Below, one piece after another: positions 49,674 to 59,000 of a stretch of 64,000 nucleotides of DNA. The position numbers and the translations under genes are program-made. The notes under the pieces are model-generated. The model worked only from the letters and a program-made list of their open reading frames with translations. It did no database searches and had not been told where the DNA came from. Numbering within the stretch: position 1 is the stretch's first letter; every line of letters begins with the position of its first letter. Source of the stretch: JANNYA01 sp031422315 (GTDB lineage Bacteria; Pseudomonadota; Gammaproteobacteria; Xanthomonadales; SZUA-5); assembly GCA_031422315.1 (NCBI GenBank), contig JANOQN010000085.1, positions 1-64,000 of the forward strand, written 5' to 3'.

Positions 49674-52102
49674 GCTGCTCGCTCCTCAAGTGCAGTGCGG
49701 ATGGCGGTCAAAAACAAATTGTTTTCATGCACGCTGCCAACGCTGACGCGCAGGCAATTTTTTAAACCCGGGTAATGGCTGACGTTGCGCACGACTACAT
49801 TTTGCGCTAGTAGACTCTGGTAGCAGCTGTGCGCATCGCCAACTTGAAAGCACAGAAAATTCGCTGAGCTCGGCCAGAGTTTGACGATCCCAGCAAGCTG
49901 ATGCATAGCTTCCATGAGGCGTTGGCGCTCTTGTTTTGCGATGCTGACTCGGCGATTCAACAGCGCTGGAATCATAAGCGCTTGCAGCGCGGCCGCACTT
50001 GCCTCAGCAGGAATGGGGTAAGGCGCCATCAGCTTGCGCAGCGCGCTGATAATGCCCGGGTGTGCTAGCAGGCAGCCTATGCGCGCACCCGCCAATGCGT
50101 GCGCTTTTGATAGCGTGCGAAGCACCGCCAAATGATTGAACTCAGCCAGCCAGCTGGATACGCTCGCGAGCGTTGAATACTCTTGATACGCCTCATCAAC
50201 CACCACTACGCAGCGCCCACGCGTGGCTAGCAACACAGCCCGTAAATCTGCGCGTGCAATTTCGCTGCCGGTTGGATTGTTTGGCGTGCAAAAGTAGACC
50301 AACTTGATGCTGGGCTCACTTGCGAGTAAGGATTTTAGCCCGGCAAAATCCGGCTGAAAATCAGCATTGACATCACTGAATCGCAGCAGCGGTAATTCAA
50401 TCACGCGTGCGCCCTGCACCTGCGCGCAGACGCTGTACATGCCAAAAGTTGGCGGCATAATGACGACTGCATCTTGCTCAGCTCGACAAAACCCGCGTGT
50501 CAGCAAATCAATAGCCTCATCTGAGCCGCGCCCGATGAGCAGTTGTTCCGGTTCGATTTGATAGTGTTCGGCGAGCGCTTTTCTGAGCGCTTCAGGCTGC
50601 GGTTCTGGATAGCGATTTAAGCCGGGCAAGTCATCCACTGGGCCAATATCCGGCGCTTCGTTGGCGTTCAACATCACCTGCGGAACTTGCGCCGCTTTGG
50701 CTTCCATGCGCGCCGAGCTATAGCCCTTCATGCGCTGCACATCAGGCCGCAGCAGCGCTAGCGTGGGGGTAACATCATTCGCGTCATTGATTACGTTAGG
50801 CTGATTTTGAGCCATTAATTCAAGCCGCAGTTGCACCGCATGGGCGTGAGCATCCAGCCGTTCGGCGCGCGCCAGTTCAATGGTTTCCAGGCCGATGTTT
50901 TGCAAGCCTGCAGGGCTGAGTTCTTGCACTGTCACCAATCGCACAAAGCTCGCAACCGACACGCCGCTGATGCTTCGCGCCCAGCCATAGGTCGGCAATA
51001 CGTGGTTGGTTCCAGAGTTGTAATCACCCACAGATTCGGGTGTGTTTGCGCCTAAAAATATTGAGCCAGCGTGTTTTACTTGGCTGAGCCAGTTGCGCGG
51101 CTCAGCAACATTCAAGATCAAGTGCTCCGGCGCATAAGCGTTGCTCAGATGCAGCGCTTGCGGCAAATCCTTGACGAGAATCAGGCGCGCGAACGCCAGC
51201 GCTGTGCTGGCTATTCCCGCGCGCGGGAGTGCTTCAAGTTGACTGTCTATCGCCGCTTGCACAGCTTGCAGCAGCGCGCGGCTATCAGACACCAGCACAA
51301 CTTGGGAATCCGGGCCGTGTTCGGCTTGCGAAAGTAAATCTGCGGCGACAATGTGCGCATTGGCCTGCGCATCGGCAATCACCAGCACCTCACTTGGGCC
51401 TGCGGGCATGTCAATTGATGCGCCGAGCGGATCTTGACTCACCAGCTGCTTGGCCTGCGTAACCCAGGCATTGCCCGGGCCAAAAATCTTGTCGCACTTA
51501 GGCAGGCTCTCAGTGCCATACGCCATTGCTGCTATCGCCTGCACGCCGCCCAGTTTATATACCTGGGTAATGCCGCACAGCTTGGCGGCAAACAGCACCG
51601 CAGCGTGTACGCAGCCATCGGATTGCGGCGGCGAACACAGCAGTACCGAATCGCAGCCTGCGATTTGCGCTGGCACACCCAACATCAGCGCAGTTGAAGG
51701 CAGCGGCGCGCTGCCGGCCGGCACGTACAAGCCAACGCGTTCAATCGGAAAAATAATCCGTTCGCACTGCACACCAGTCTGCGTTTCCAGCGCGTACGGC
51801 TTTGGCGCACCGGCACGGTGAAAAGCGGTGATGCGCCGATGTGCGTTGACAATCGCAGCTTTGAGGGGTTCGCTCAAGCTGGCTTCGGCGGCGCTAAACT
51901 CGGCCGGGCTGACCGCAATGTGCGCAAGCTCGACGTTATCAAAACGCCGAGTCAACGCGCGCAAAGTGGCATCGCCATCAGCCCTGACTTGGGCAATCAA
52001 GCGCGCGGTTTGCTCGGCTAGATTTTCGTTTTGCAGCGCTGGCCTAGTCAAGCAAGCGGCCTGCGCGACTGAATCCAGCGTGTTCCAATCAATAATATCC
52101 AT
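49670..52102 (-). CDS. hisDC: HisD-HisC fusion: histidinol dehydrogenase plus histidinol-phosphate aminotransferase
   Basis: One 810-codon frame encodes two complete enzymes. Residues 1-429 are HisD: GPGNAWVTQAKQLV, QAEHGPDSQ with zinc ligands, YAPEHL with the catalytic Glu-His, GDYNSGTNHVLPT. Residues 430-810 are HisC: LLRPDVQRMKGYSSAR, YFCTPNNPTGS, and the PLP-binding Lys666 in RTLSKAHALAG. HisC converts imidazole acetol phosphate to histidinol phosphate, and HisD oxidises histidinol to histidine. At the junction the DNA reads TTAATGG, so a one-base shift would give TAATG, a normal stop-start overlap. A true fusion and a sequence error are both possible. Confidence 0.9.
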   Translation of the reverse strand: MDIIDWNTLDSVAQAACLTRPALQNENLAEQTARLIAQVRADGDATLRALTRRFDNVELAHIAVSPAEFSAAEASLSEPLKAAIVNAHRRITAFHRAGAPKPYALETQTGVQCERIIFPIERVGLYVPAGSAPLPSTALMLGVPAQIAGCDSVLLCSPPQSDGCVHAAVLFAAKLCGITQVYKLGGVQAIAAMAYGTESLPKCDKIFGPGNAWVTQAKQLVSQDPLGASIDMPAGPSEVLVIADAQANAHIVAADLLSQAEHGPDSQVVLVSDSRALLQAVQAAIDSQLEALPRAGIASTALAFARLILVKDLPQALHLSNAYAPEHLILNVAEPRNWLSQVKHAGSIFLGANTPESVGDYNSGTNHVLPTYGWARSISGVSVASFVRLVTVQELSPAGLQNIGLETIELARAERLDAHAHAVQLRLELMAQNQPNVINDANDVTPTLALLRPDVQRMKGYSSARMEAKAAQVPQVMLNANEAPDIGPVDDLPGLNRYPEPQPEALRKALAEHYQIEPEQLLIGRGSDEAIDLLTRGFCRAEQDAVVIMPPTFGMYSVCAQVQGARVIELPLLRFSDVNADFQPDFAGLKSLLASEPSIKLVYFCTPNNPTGSEIARADLRAVLLATRGRCVVVVDEAYQEYSTLASVSSWLAEFNHLAVLRTLSKAHALAGARIGCLLAHPGIISALRKLMAPYPIPAEASAAALQALMIPALLNRRVSIAKQERQRLMEAMHQLAGIVKLWPSSANFLCFQVGDAHSCYQSLLAQNVVVRNVSHYPGLKNCLRVSVGSVHENNLFLTAIRTALEERAA

Positions 52103-52107
52103 ACAGC

Positions 52108-53010
52108 TTAGCTCAACATTTTTTCAATAGGGAGAACCATGATATTGCTGGCACCCAGAGCGCGCAGCGCTTCGAGATGCGGCCAAGTTAAGGTTTTGTG
52201 GCACACGACCTGCACGCTGAGCAATTCCGTACTGTTCGCGCTTTGAATGGCGCTAATTTGGGGTACGTCCGCATCGGGCAGCGCTGCGAGAACTACCGCT
52301 AGATTCGCTCGCTCAACCGCCAATAACAGTAGCTTAGATTCACGCAAACGAATCACGCCATCCAATCGGCGCAGCAGTAAATCAATCAGCCCTGCACGCT
52401 CATCAACAAAGGTTTGCGCGGAACCTAACAAAACCGCTTGCGATTGCAAAATCACCGTGACTTCTTTGAGTGCATTCGCAGTAAGCGTGGCGCCGCTAGA
52501 TACCAAATCACAGATCAAATCCGCCGTGCCCAAACGCGGCGCAATTTCCACCGAGCCCGATAACATCACCGGCGTAGCCTGCACGTTTTGTGCGGCTAGA
52601 TATTCTTGCAAAAGCGCTGGATAGCTAGTCGCAATCCGCTTGCCAGCCAGGTCGCTAATGCCGGTCCACTGAAATTCTTGCGGCACCGCGATAGATAGTC
52701 GGCAGCGGCCAAAATCAAGCTCGCGCAGCTCGACAAAGCCCTGCGGCTTGCCGGCCAAACGCGCATCGACGGCTTGTTCGCGCGATACATTTTGTCCGAC
52801 CAATCCCAGCTCACACACGCCTTGCGCGATCATGCCGGGAATGTCGTCATCGCGCACCAGCAGCAGGTCAATCGGCAAAGATTCGCCAAAGCAAAACAGC
52901 TTATCGCGGCTAAATCTAAAGCTTAGGCCGCACTTTCCTAGTAACTCGAGTGAGCTCTCTGAAAGCCGCCCGGATTTTTGAACGGCAATACGCAAACGAT
53001 CACGGCTCAT
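52108..53010 (-). CDS. hisG: ATP phosphoribosyltransferase (long form)
   Basis: The ATG at 53010 (MSRDRLRIAVQKSGRLSESS) overlaps the upstream stop by ATGA and has an AAAGGAG ribosome-binding site. The 300-residue protein has the HisG catalytic domain (GICELGLVGQ-type segment CELGLVGQNVSRE, LGTADLICDLVSSGATL) and a C-terminal ACT-like regulatory domain, so it is the long, hexameric form feedback-inhibited by histidine. It catalyses the first step, ATP plus PRPP to PR-ATP. Confidence 0.95.
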   Translation of the reverse strand: MSRDRLRIAVQKSGRLSESSLELLGKCGLSFRFSRDKLFCFGESLPIDLLLVRDDDIPGMIAQGVCELGLVGQNVSREQAVDARLAGKPQGFVELRELDFGRCRLSIAVPQEFQWTGISDLAGKRIATSYPALLQEYLAAQNVQATPVMLSGSVEIAPRLGTADLICDLVSSGATLTANALKEVTVILQSQAVLLGSAQTFVDERAGLIDLLLRRLDGVIRLRESKLLLLAVERANLAVVLAALPDADVPQISAIQSANSTELLSVQVVCHKTLTWPHLEALRALGASNIMVLPIEKMLS

Positions 53011-53351
53011 ACGTTTTCTCCTTTTTGTTGAGTCGGCCACTGTTTGCGGCGTTTGAGTTTGCGAATCGCGATTTGGTAGCCGCCGGAACCGTCACTTAAA
53101 CAGCGCGCCACACGGCCAATGGTAGTTACGCTGACTGCAGTGCGCGAGTGAATTTCCCGGTACGCGACGTCGTCCAGCAAAAGCGGCACCACCCGCCAGC
53201 GATCACTCAGCGCTTCTAACTCAGCCGGCGTGCAAAGATCACGCAGGAAAGCATGCACGTCGTGTTGATCGGTGAGTAGTGCAATCGCCCTTGCAAGCGC
53301 CTGCGCAGGCGCTTCTACAGGCAGCTCGGCTTCAACGAATCGTCGTTTCAT
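53007..53351 (-). CDS. YerC/TrpR-like regulator of the his operon
   Basis: I take the ATG at 53351 (MKRRFVEAELPVEA). The 114-residue protein has the TrpR-superfamily helix-turn-helix: LRDLCTPAELEALSDRWRVVPLLLD and YREIHSRTAVSVTTIGRVARCL, where the second helix is the recognition helix. This is the YerC/YecD type, usually found at the front of the histidine operon in xanthomonads. The hisG start overlaps its stop by ATGA. Histidine-dependent repression is the likely role; no operator was recognised in the upstream region. Confidence 0.88.
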   Translation of the reverse strand: MKRRFVEAELPVEAPAQALARAIALLTDQHDVHAFLRDLCTPAELEALSDRWRVVPLLLDDVAYREIHSRTAVSVTTIGRVARCLSDGSGGYQIAIRKLKRRKQWPTQQKGENV

Positions 53352-53511
53352 TTGTGATATCGCATTATTACAATATTGCAAGATTGAAGCTTGCTGTCAA
53401 ACAGGTCAAGCGGTGTTCGCGACGGGTTGGCGTCGTGGCGAAAAAACGTTGAAAACGCAGGTTTTCTGATGAATAGGGAGTTCATGCGGTTAGCTAGCGC
53501 GCATAAAAATT

Positions 53512-53656
53512 TGTCAATTTTGCTGGCGATTTCGACCCACCTCGTCATTCCCGCGCAGGTGTCAGTGTTTACATCTGCTGGGATCAGTCAAGCGCACACG
53601 TGATTTTGCTGGCAATTTCGACTCACCTCGTCATCCCCGCGAAGGCGGGGATCCAG
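53512..53656. repeat. REP-like copy with flanking 36-bp direct repeat
   Basis: The sequence ATTTTGCTGGC(G/A)ATTTCGAC(C/T)CACCTCGTCAT(T/C)CCCGC occurs twice (from about 53516 and about 53602). The second occurrence runs into a full REP-like palindrome (53628-53656), the first into a truncated one. Confidence 0.75.
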
Positions 53657-53740
53657 CGCAGCTGTCAGTGTTTACATAAGTTGGGAAAGTGCCGGAATTT
53701 GAGCATTTTTACATTGATGAGTAAACCCAAAGTTCGGCGA

Positions 53741-53816
53741 GCCTGGATTCCCGCCTGCGCGGGAATGACGATGAGGCCAACAATGACGATGAGGTAACAA
53801 TGACGATGAGGTAGGA
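53741..53816. repeat. inverted REP-like copy followed by short tandem repeats
   Basis: An inverted REP-like palindrome (53741-53770) ends in AATGACGATGAGG, and this 13-14 bp end is repeated twice more in tandem (about 53778-53792 and 53796-53812). Confidence 0.75.
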
Positions 53817-53905
53817 AAAACGATAAATCGGGATTGACGAAGGTGCTAAGCGCGAAGCGCGCCTAAACATTGGCAACCGTCAGTCAAGCTTTGCAATAAT
53901 GCCGC

Positions 53906-54958
53906 ATGCAAATTTCACCGACATCCAATATCGAAGCAACTAGCGCTCATGCATTGCCCGCTCAGCCAATTCCACTTTCACCCTCACTTTCCCCCTGGGC
54001 ACTGTGCGTAGCGCCCATGATGGATTGGACCGATCGCGATTGTCGTTACTTTCATCGGCTTTTGACACCCAACGCGCGGCTTTACACCGAAATGGTGGTT
54101 GCGCACGCGGTAATTCGCGGTGATCGACCGCGGCTTTTAGGCTTCGATGCCGCCGAGCATCCGCTTGCGCTGCAATTGGGCGGTAGTGATCCACTTTTAC
54201 TCGCGCAATCCAGTTTAATTGCGCAAGATTTTGGCTACGACGAGATCAATCTCAACTGCGGCTGCCCGTCTGACCGCGTGCAGGCTGGGCGTTTTGGTGC
54301 GTGTTTGATGCTTGAGCCTAATCTGGTTGCGGATTGCCTGGGCGCAATGCGCAGCGCAGTGGCAGCGGACATTCCCATCACTGTCAAATGCAGATTGGGT
54401 GTTGATGCGCACGATAGTTTCGAGCAGTTTTTAAACTTTGTTGATGTGTTGAGCGCGGCCGGTACCACGGTGTTTATTGTACACGCGAGAAAAGCCTGGC
54501 TAAACGGTCTGAGTCCTAAAGAAAATCGGGAAAAACCTCCGCTTTGGTATGACCGCGTGCATCAGCTCAAAGCGCTGCGGCCCGAATTGACAATCGTACT
54601 CAATGGCGGGCTTGATACGGTTGCCAAATCAATGTCGGCGATGGTGGATTCCACCGCACCACTCGATGGCGTCATGATTGGCCGCGCCGCCTATCATCAA
54701 AGTTGGCTTTTGGCTGAGCTTGAACGCGCGATGTTTGGCACCGAGCAACCTGATCGCGGAGAAATCGTCAAGGCCCTTCAGGGCTATTTGAGCGAGCGCG
54801 CCACATCAGGGCTACGCGCACGGCAACTGGGCCGCCACCTGATGGGTTTTTTTCACAGCGAGCCAGGCACTAAAGCGTGGCGACAGGCGCTTTCCGCCGG
54901 TGCGGATCCAGAGCAAGCTTGGAAGGCGGCGTTACAGATGACAGCCTTAATCGCATAG
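53906..54958 (+). CDS. dusA: tRNA-dihydrouridine(20/20a) synthase
   Basis: The 350-residue protein matches DusA: WALCVAPMMDWTDRDCRYFHRLL at the FMN site, EINLNCGCPSDRVQAGRFGACLM with the catalytic Cys in NCGCPSD, HARKAWLNGLSPKENREKPPLWYD (the DusA-specific NPKENRE-like stretch), and GVMIGRAAYHQSW. It reduces uridines at positions 20/20a of tRNA using NADPH. The first 32 residues are an extra, non-conserved leader, so a start further downstream is possible, although no better ATG is available before the core. Confidence 0.93.
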   Translation: MQISPTSNIEATSAHALPAQPIPLSPSLSPWALCVAPMMDWTDRDCRYFHRLLTPNARLYTEMVVAHAVIRGDRPRLLGFDAAEHPLALQLGGSDPLLLAQSSLIAQDFGYDEINLNCGCPSDRVQAGRFGACLMLEPNLVADCLGAMRSAVAADIPITVKCRLGVDAHDSFEQFLNFVDVLSAAGTTVFIVHARKAWLNGLSPKENREKPPLWYDRVHQLKALRPELTIVLNGGLDTVAKSMSAMVDSTAPLDGVMIGRAAYHQSWLLAELERAMFGTEQPDRGEIVKALQGYLSERATSGLRARQLGRHLMGFFHSEPGTKAWRQALSAGADPEQAWKAALQMTALIA

Positions 54959-55112
54959 CAAGTTTCACGCTGTAGTAGCAGTGGTAAGTCTAAGCGCTTG
55001 GCACACGGTTGCCGACTAGCTGCCGATGATGTCCGAATTTGGCGAGTATTTGAAGTTTAAGGCGCGTATGTTTTGTGCGCTGCCTCAATGGCTCTCAAAA
55101 AAAGGAATGAGT

Positions 55113-55667
55113 ATGTACCGTGTATTTCGACTCAAATATCTACCGATAGCATTTACCGCCATTAACCTCGTTTTTATCGCACCCAGGATTGCAGCTTCTG
55201 AAACTGGGCCACTCATTTCACCCGACTGCATGGCGCCGGAATACCGCCAACTAGACTTTTGGATTGGCGATTGGGACACGTTTGAGACTGATGCTTCCGC
55301 TGGGCCATCGATAGCTCGCGCCCGCATCAAAGCTACCGCACAAGGCTGCGCCATCCACGAACTGTATGAGCAGTCCGATGGACTCATTGGCGACAGCATC
55401 CTAAGTTATGACGCCGTCCGCAAGCAGTGGCAACAGACATGGGTCACCAATCGCGGCGCGATAATGCTGCTTTGGGGCAACTTCAAAGACGGCGAGTTAG
55501 TGCTTGAAGGTGAGGTACACCTTCGGAACGGCAAGTCAGTCAAGCAGCGCATTACTTGGAAATCTGAAGCTAAGGGCGTACGTGAGTCAGCGGTGGTGTC
55601 CAAAGATGCAGGCAAGACTTGGACGCCAGCATTCGATGTGCTTTTCAAGAGGCGCAAGGGTGGGTGA
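55113..55667 (+). CDS. secreted protein of DUF1579-like type
   Basis: I choose the ATG at 55113 (MYRVFRLKYLPIAFTAINLVFIAPRIAAS), which has an AAAGGA ribosome-binding site and a Sec signal; the longer frame to 55026 adds 29 unlike residues. The mature part begins with YRQLDFWIGDWDTFE, the motif of small lipocalin-like domains of the DUF1579 kind. It ends with VVSKDAGKTWTPAFDVLFKR. No enzymatic motif is visible. The gene stands alone downstream of dusA. Confidence 0.7.
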   Translation: MYRVFRLKYLPIAFTAINLVFIAPRIAASETGPLISPDCMAPEYRQLDFWIGDWDTFETDASAGPSIARARIKATAQGCAIHELYEQSDGLIGDSILSYDAVRKQWQQTWVTNRGAIMLLWGNFKDGELVLEGEVHLRNGKSVKQRITWKSEAKGVRESAVVSKDAGKTWTPAFDVLFKRRKGG

Positions 55668-56010
55668 GCTTACCGTTATGGGGCAGACCTCGGTGTTGAA
55701 CCTCGAGCGAACGTTACCGCGGGTGCGTCTGGCGCGGATACTAAGAAGCTTGGAAGAGCTTGCGAGGCGGTTTCGAAAATGACAATGAAAAATTTAAAAC
55801 TCGAAAAAGGTTTTTAGATAGAAATGACTTTCGGCATTCTGTCGAAGCACAAAATTTGTCATTCGTGCGAATCAAAACAGAATTATTTGCTATTCGAGTA
55901 AAAACACTAAATGAATTTACGTTCAGTGTTTTTGAATTCCAGATATTCACATTCTTAACACCGTATCTTAGGCGCACTATTTTCCGCGTGCGCGGCCTAA
56001 GGACATAATA
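55668..56010 (+). promoter_or_regulatory. AT-rich leader region with hairpin at the ribosome-binding site
   Basis: This 343-bp gap is clearly AT-richer than its surroundings. A hairpin with arms CTTAGG..CGCA (55967-55976) and TGCG..CCTAAG (55989-56001) ends in the AAGGA Shine-Dalgarno of the 1006-residue secreted protein. An AAAAACACT/AGTGTTTTT palindrome lies at about 55902-55932. Weak frames in both strands look spurious. Confidence 0.5.
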
Positions 56011-59000
56011 ATGAATCTGAACAAATTTGGCGTACGTTCGCGCGCGCTTTTAGTAGCAGCGGTATTGCTTGGCCTAGCTGGTGCAGGGTTTGCAAACGAG
56101 CCAGATCCGAATTTCGTACCCAACAATGCGCTTGGTGTTGACTCGTCGGTCGACTATACCTCGCTCTCCAAATTCGGCCCGTGGGACGATCGCAATTATC
56201 AGCTCACGCGCCAAGATGTTGCGATGCTGCCAAAAAACGATCGTTTTGTCCCAGGCGTGCCCGCGTTTTTCAAGGTGCAAAAGCGCAAGGAAATGTCCGC
56301 GCAGGGTTTTCCACTGCAGTTTGAAGTCTATCCGCGCGAAGTCAATAAAGAATTCGAAATTCGCTTTGGCGGTCTGCTACAAGGCGGCGTGCAGTTTTTG
56401 ACGCCGCGCGGCGCGGCGCGGCGCGCAGGTCCAGCAGAAAAAGCGGCGCGGCTATATGCAACTGATCCGCTGCCTAAAGCAGCGCCAGTGCTCGGCCAAG
56501 GCCCTTTTGATGGCACGCAGAGCAATAATGAAACGTCAATCGAGTTTCATCCGACCGATCCGAACATCGTTGTTGCAGGCTCAAACGGTGTAGGCGATCA
56601 ACGCATGTCGTTCTCTAGCGATGGCGGAGTAACTTGGGGCAATGCAGGTGGATTGCCCGCAACGTGCTGTGATCCGGCAATGGATTTCTCCTCAACTGGC
56701 AATATTGTTTATGCGGCTTCGTTACCCGAGCAGGGCTCTGGCGGCTGCGGCTTCAGCCTATGCGCGGGCGTTTTCTGGTCATTTAATAACGGTCAAAATT
56801 GGACTGGCCCAGTCAATGCTTCAACCGCAAGCTCGGATAAAGAATGGATCCACGTCGATAGAACCGCAGGCTCTCCGTTTCTCAATCGGCTCTACATGAC
56901 TTGGCACCAAGGCAATGTTATGAGCTTTGCACGCTCCAGCGCCGCACCGGTCGGAGGCGCGACGCCAAGCCCTCTGGTATTTGCGCCTACAATAACGTTC
57001 GCATCAGATGAGCGCGGCATTGGTAGCGATATCACAACCGACCGCCAAGGCCGGATGTACAACGTATACGCAAGTATCACTACCGGTTCAGCGGAAATGT
57101 ATCTGCTACGCTCTGATGACGGTGGTTTGACTTTCCAAGATTTGAACGGCGCCAGTCCGGGCCTTGGCAAAATGATTTATGACCTGCACGGACGATTTGA
57201 TTTCTCTATACCAGCCATGGAATCAAGGCGCGTTTTTATTTATCCATCGATTGATGTAGACACCAGCGGCGGGCCGCGCGATGGCCGAATTTATGTCGCA
57301 TTTACCGACGAAAACGCCGCAGCCGGTAGCCCTGGCAATGGCACCGGGTCAACCGCTGCAACGCACGGCTGGATTCAAGTAATTTATTCCGACGACCAAG
57401 GCACGACTTGGACAACGGCGGCAACGCCGCACCCAACGACTGATCAAACTACCGTGGATCGATTCCAGCCTTGGATGGATGTTGATAGCCTCGGCAATGT
57501 GCACGTTGGCTGGCAAGACACCCGCAACTCAGGTGCAGGTGCACGCAATAAAGCCGATTGGTATTACTCCGTATCTGCTGATGGCGGTGCGAGTTTTATT
57601 GAAGAAACAAGAGTTTCATCCGTTGTATCGGAGAACATTGCAAACGGCCAAGAATGGGGCGATTACAACGGTTTGTCCGTCTCCGCAGACAATAATGTTA
57701 TCGGCATGACCTGGACGGACAACCGAATCGTTACTCCGCCTGCAACTACGTCGCAACGCTCGTTCGCAGGTCGAGTGCAGAGCGTCGTGGCTGGGCCTTC
57801 ATACACCGTTGGCGCAGCCAATAATACCCAATCCATTTGCGCGGCAACAACTCCAGTAACCAGCTCGCCAATTACCCTTAGCTATTCGGTGCTACAAGGC
57901 TTTAATTCTTCGGTCAACGTCGCATTTACGGGACCATTGCCTGCCGGTGTGGTTGGCAACTTAAGCGCGCCGACCATTACACCGCCAGGCGCGTTAACGG
58001 CCAGTGTGACCCTCAATTCCGGTGTTACATCAGGTAATAAATCGCTTGAGATTGCATCAACCAGTGGCACGATTACCCGGCGGGCGAACGTTAGCTTAGA
58101 CGTGTTTACCGCGCCTGCCACCGCTACGACACTCACTACGCCGGCGAATAACGCGGCTAATCAAGCCTCTAGCCTTACGTTTTCCTGGGCTGCTGCGCCG
58201 CAAACGCAGTCATACTTGCTGGAAGTTGCACGCGATGCAGCCTTCACCCAAATAATAAGCTCGCAAAGTGTGTCGGGATTGACAGCCTCTGTTGCTGGCT
58301 TATCGAGTAATACGCAGTACTTCTGGCGTGTTACTACCTCTAATATCTGCCCGCTGATTGCGACAACCGGCGACACGATCTTGCGTGATGGCTTTGAGGT
58401 TGCGGGTGGTAGTTCTGTTGCATCCAGCGTGTTTACCTTTACCACCCAGCCGGGCCCAGGGGATTGTGCACCTGGATCTACGGCAACGGTGGTCTTTAGC
58501 GACAATATGGAAGCTGGTGCGCCGGGCTGGGTAAGTGGCGTGTTAACCGGGGCAAGCACCTGGGCACTTTCTACCGCGTTCCCTAACAGCCCTGTCAATG
58601 CCTATCGCGGCGTTGCGCATACAGCGGCTGGCGATCAGTTCCTTGATTCACCCGTTATCGCGGTTCCAGCTACGGGCGCTACCCGTTCGCTAGTTTTTAG
58701 CCAGCGCGTGGCGATGGAACCTAACGCGGCAAACTGCTACGACGGCGGTCAGCTGCAAGTATCGACTGATGCTGGCGCAACCTACAGTACGGTTACTGCT
58801 GGCATAACTGGGCGTCCGTACACGGGTAATTTGGGTGGAACAAATGGCCCAGCATGGTGTGGAACAACGCCATACACGGTGACGGGTGTTGATTTGCAGC
58901 CTTACGCAGGTCAATCGGTGAAATTTAGATTTAGAATCGTGTCAGACATAAACACGATTGTTGCAGATGGTTGGAACATCGACGACGTTAAAGTGCAAAC

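Larger units (their letters stand above)
53352..53905. other. 554-bp promoter and repeat region upstream of the his operon
   Basis: No gene is visible. The part next to the regulator gene (53352-53520) should hold the operon promoter and is AT-richer. The rest has REP-like copies, a 36-bp direct repeat and a short tandem repeat, listed separately. I saw no histidine-rich leader peptide, so attenuation of the enteric type is not supported. Confidence 0.6.

Noticed and set aside
50831..52021. Several plus-strand frames antisense to hisDC
   Set aside because: They mirror a strongly conserved gene on the other strand and have no independent support.
53382..53520. Histidine-rich leader peptide or attenuator for the his operon
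   Set aside because: No run of His codons is visible upstream of the regulator gene in either nearby frame.
11591..53770. Repeated palindromes as a CRISPR array
   Set aside because: Copies are scattered singly or in facing pairs, with no regular spacers and no cas genes.
55741..56008. Overlapping frames of about 80 codons on both strands in the AT-rich leader
   Set aside because: Neither has a recognisable motif; open frames on both strands here are more likely chance.
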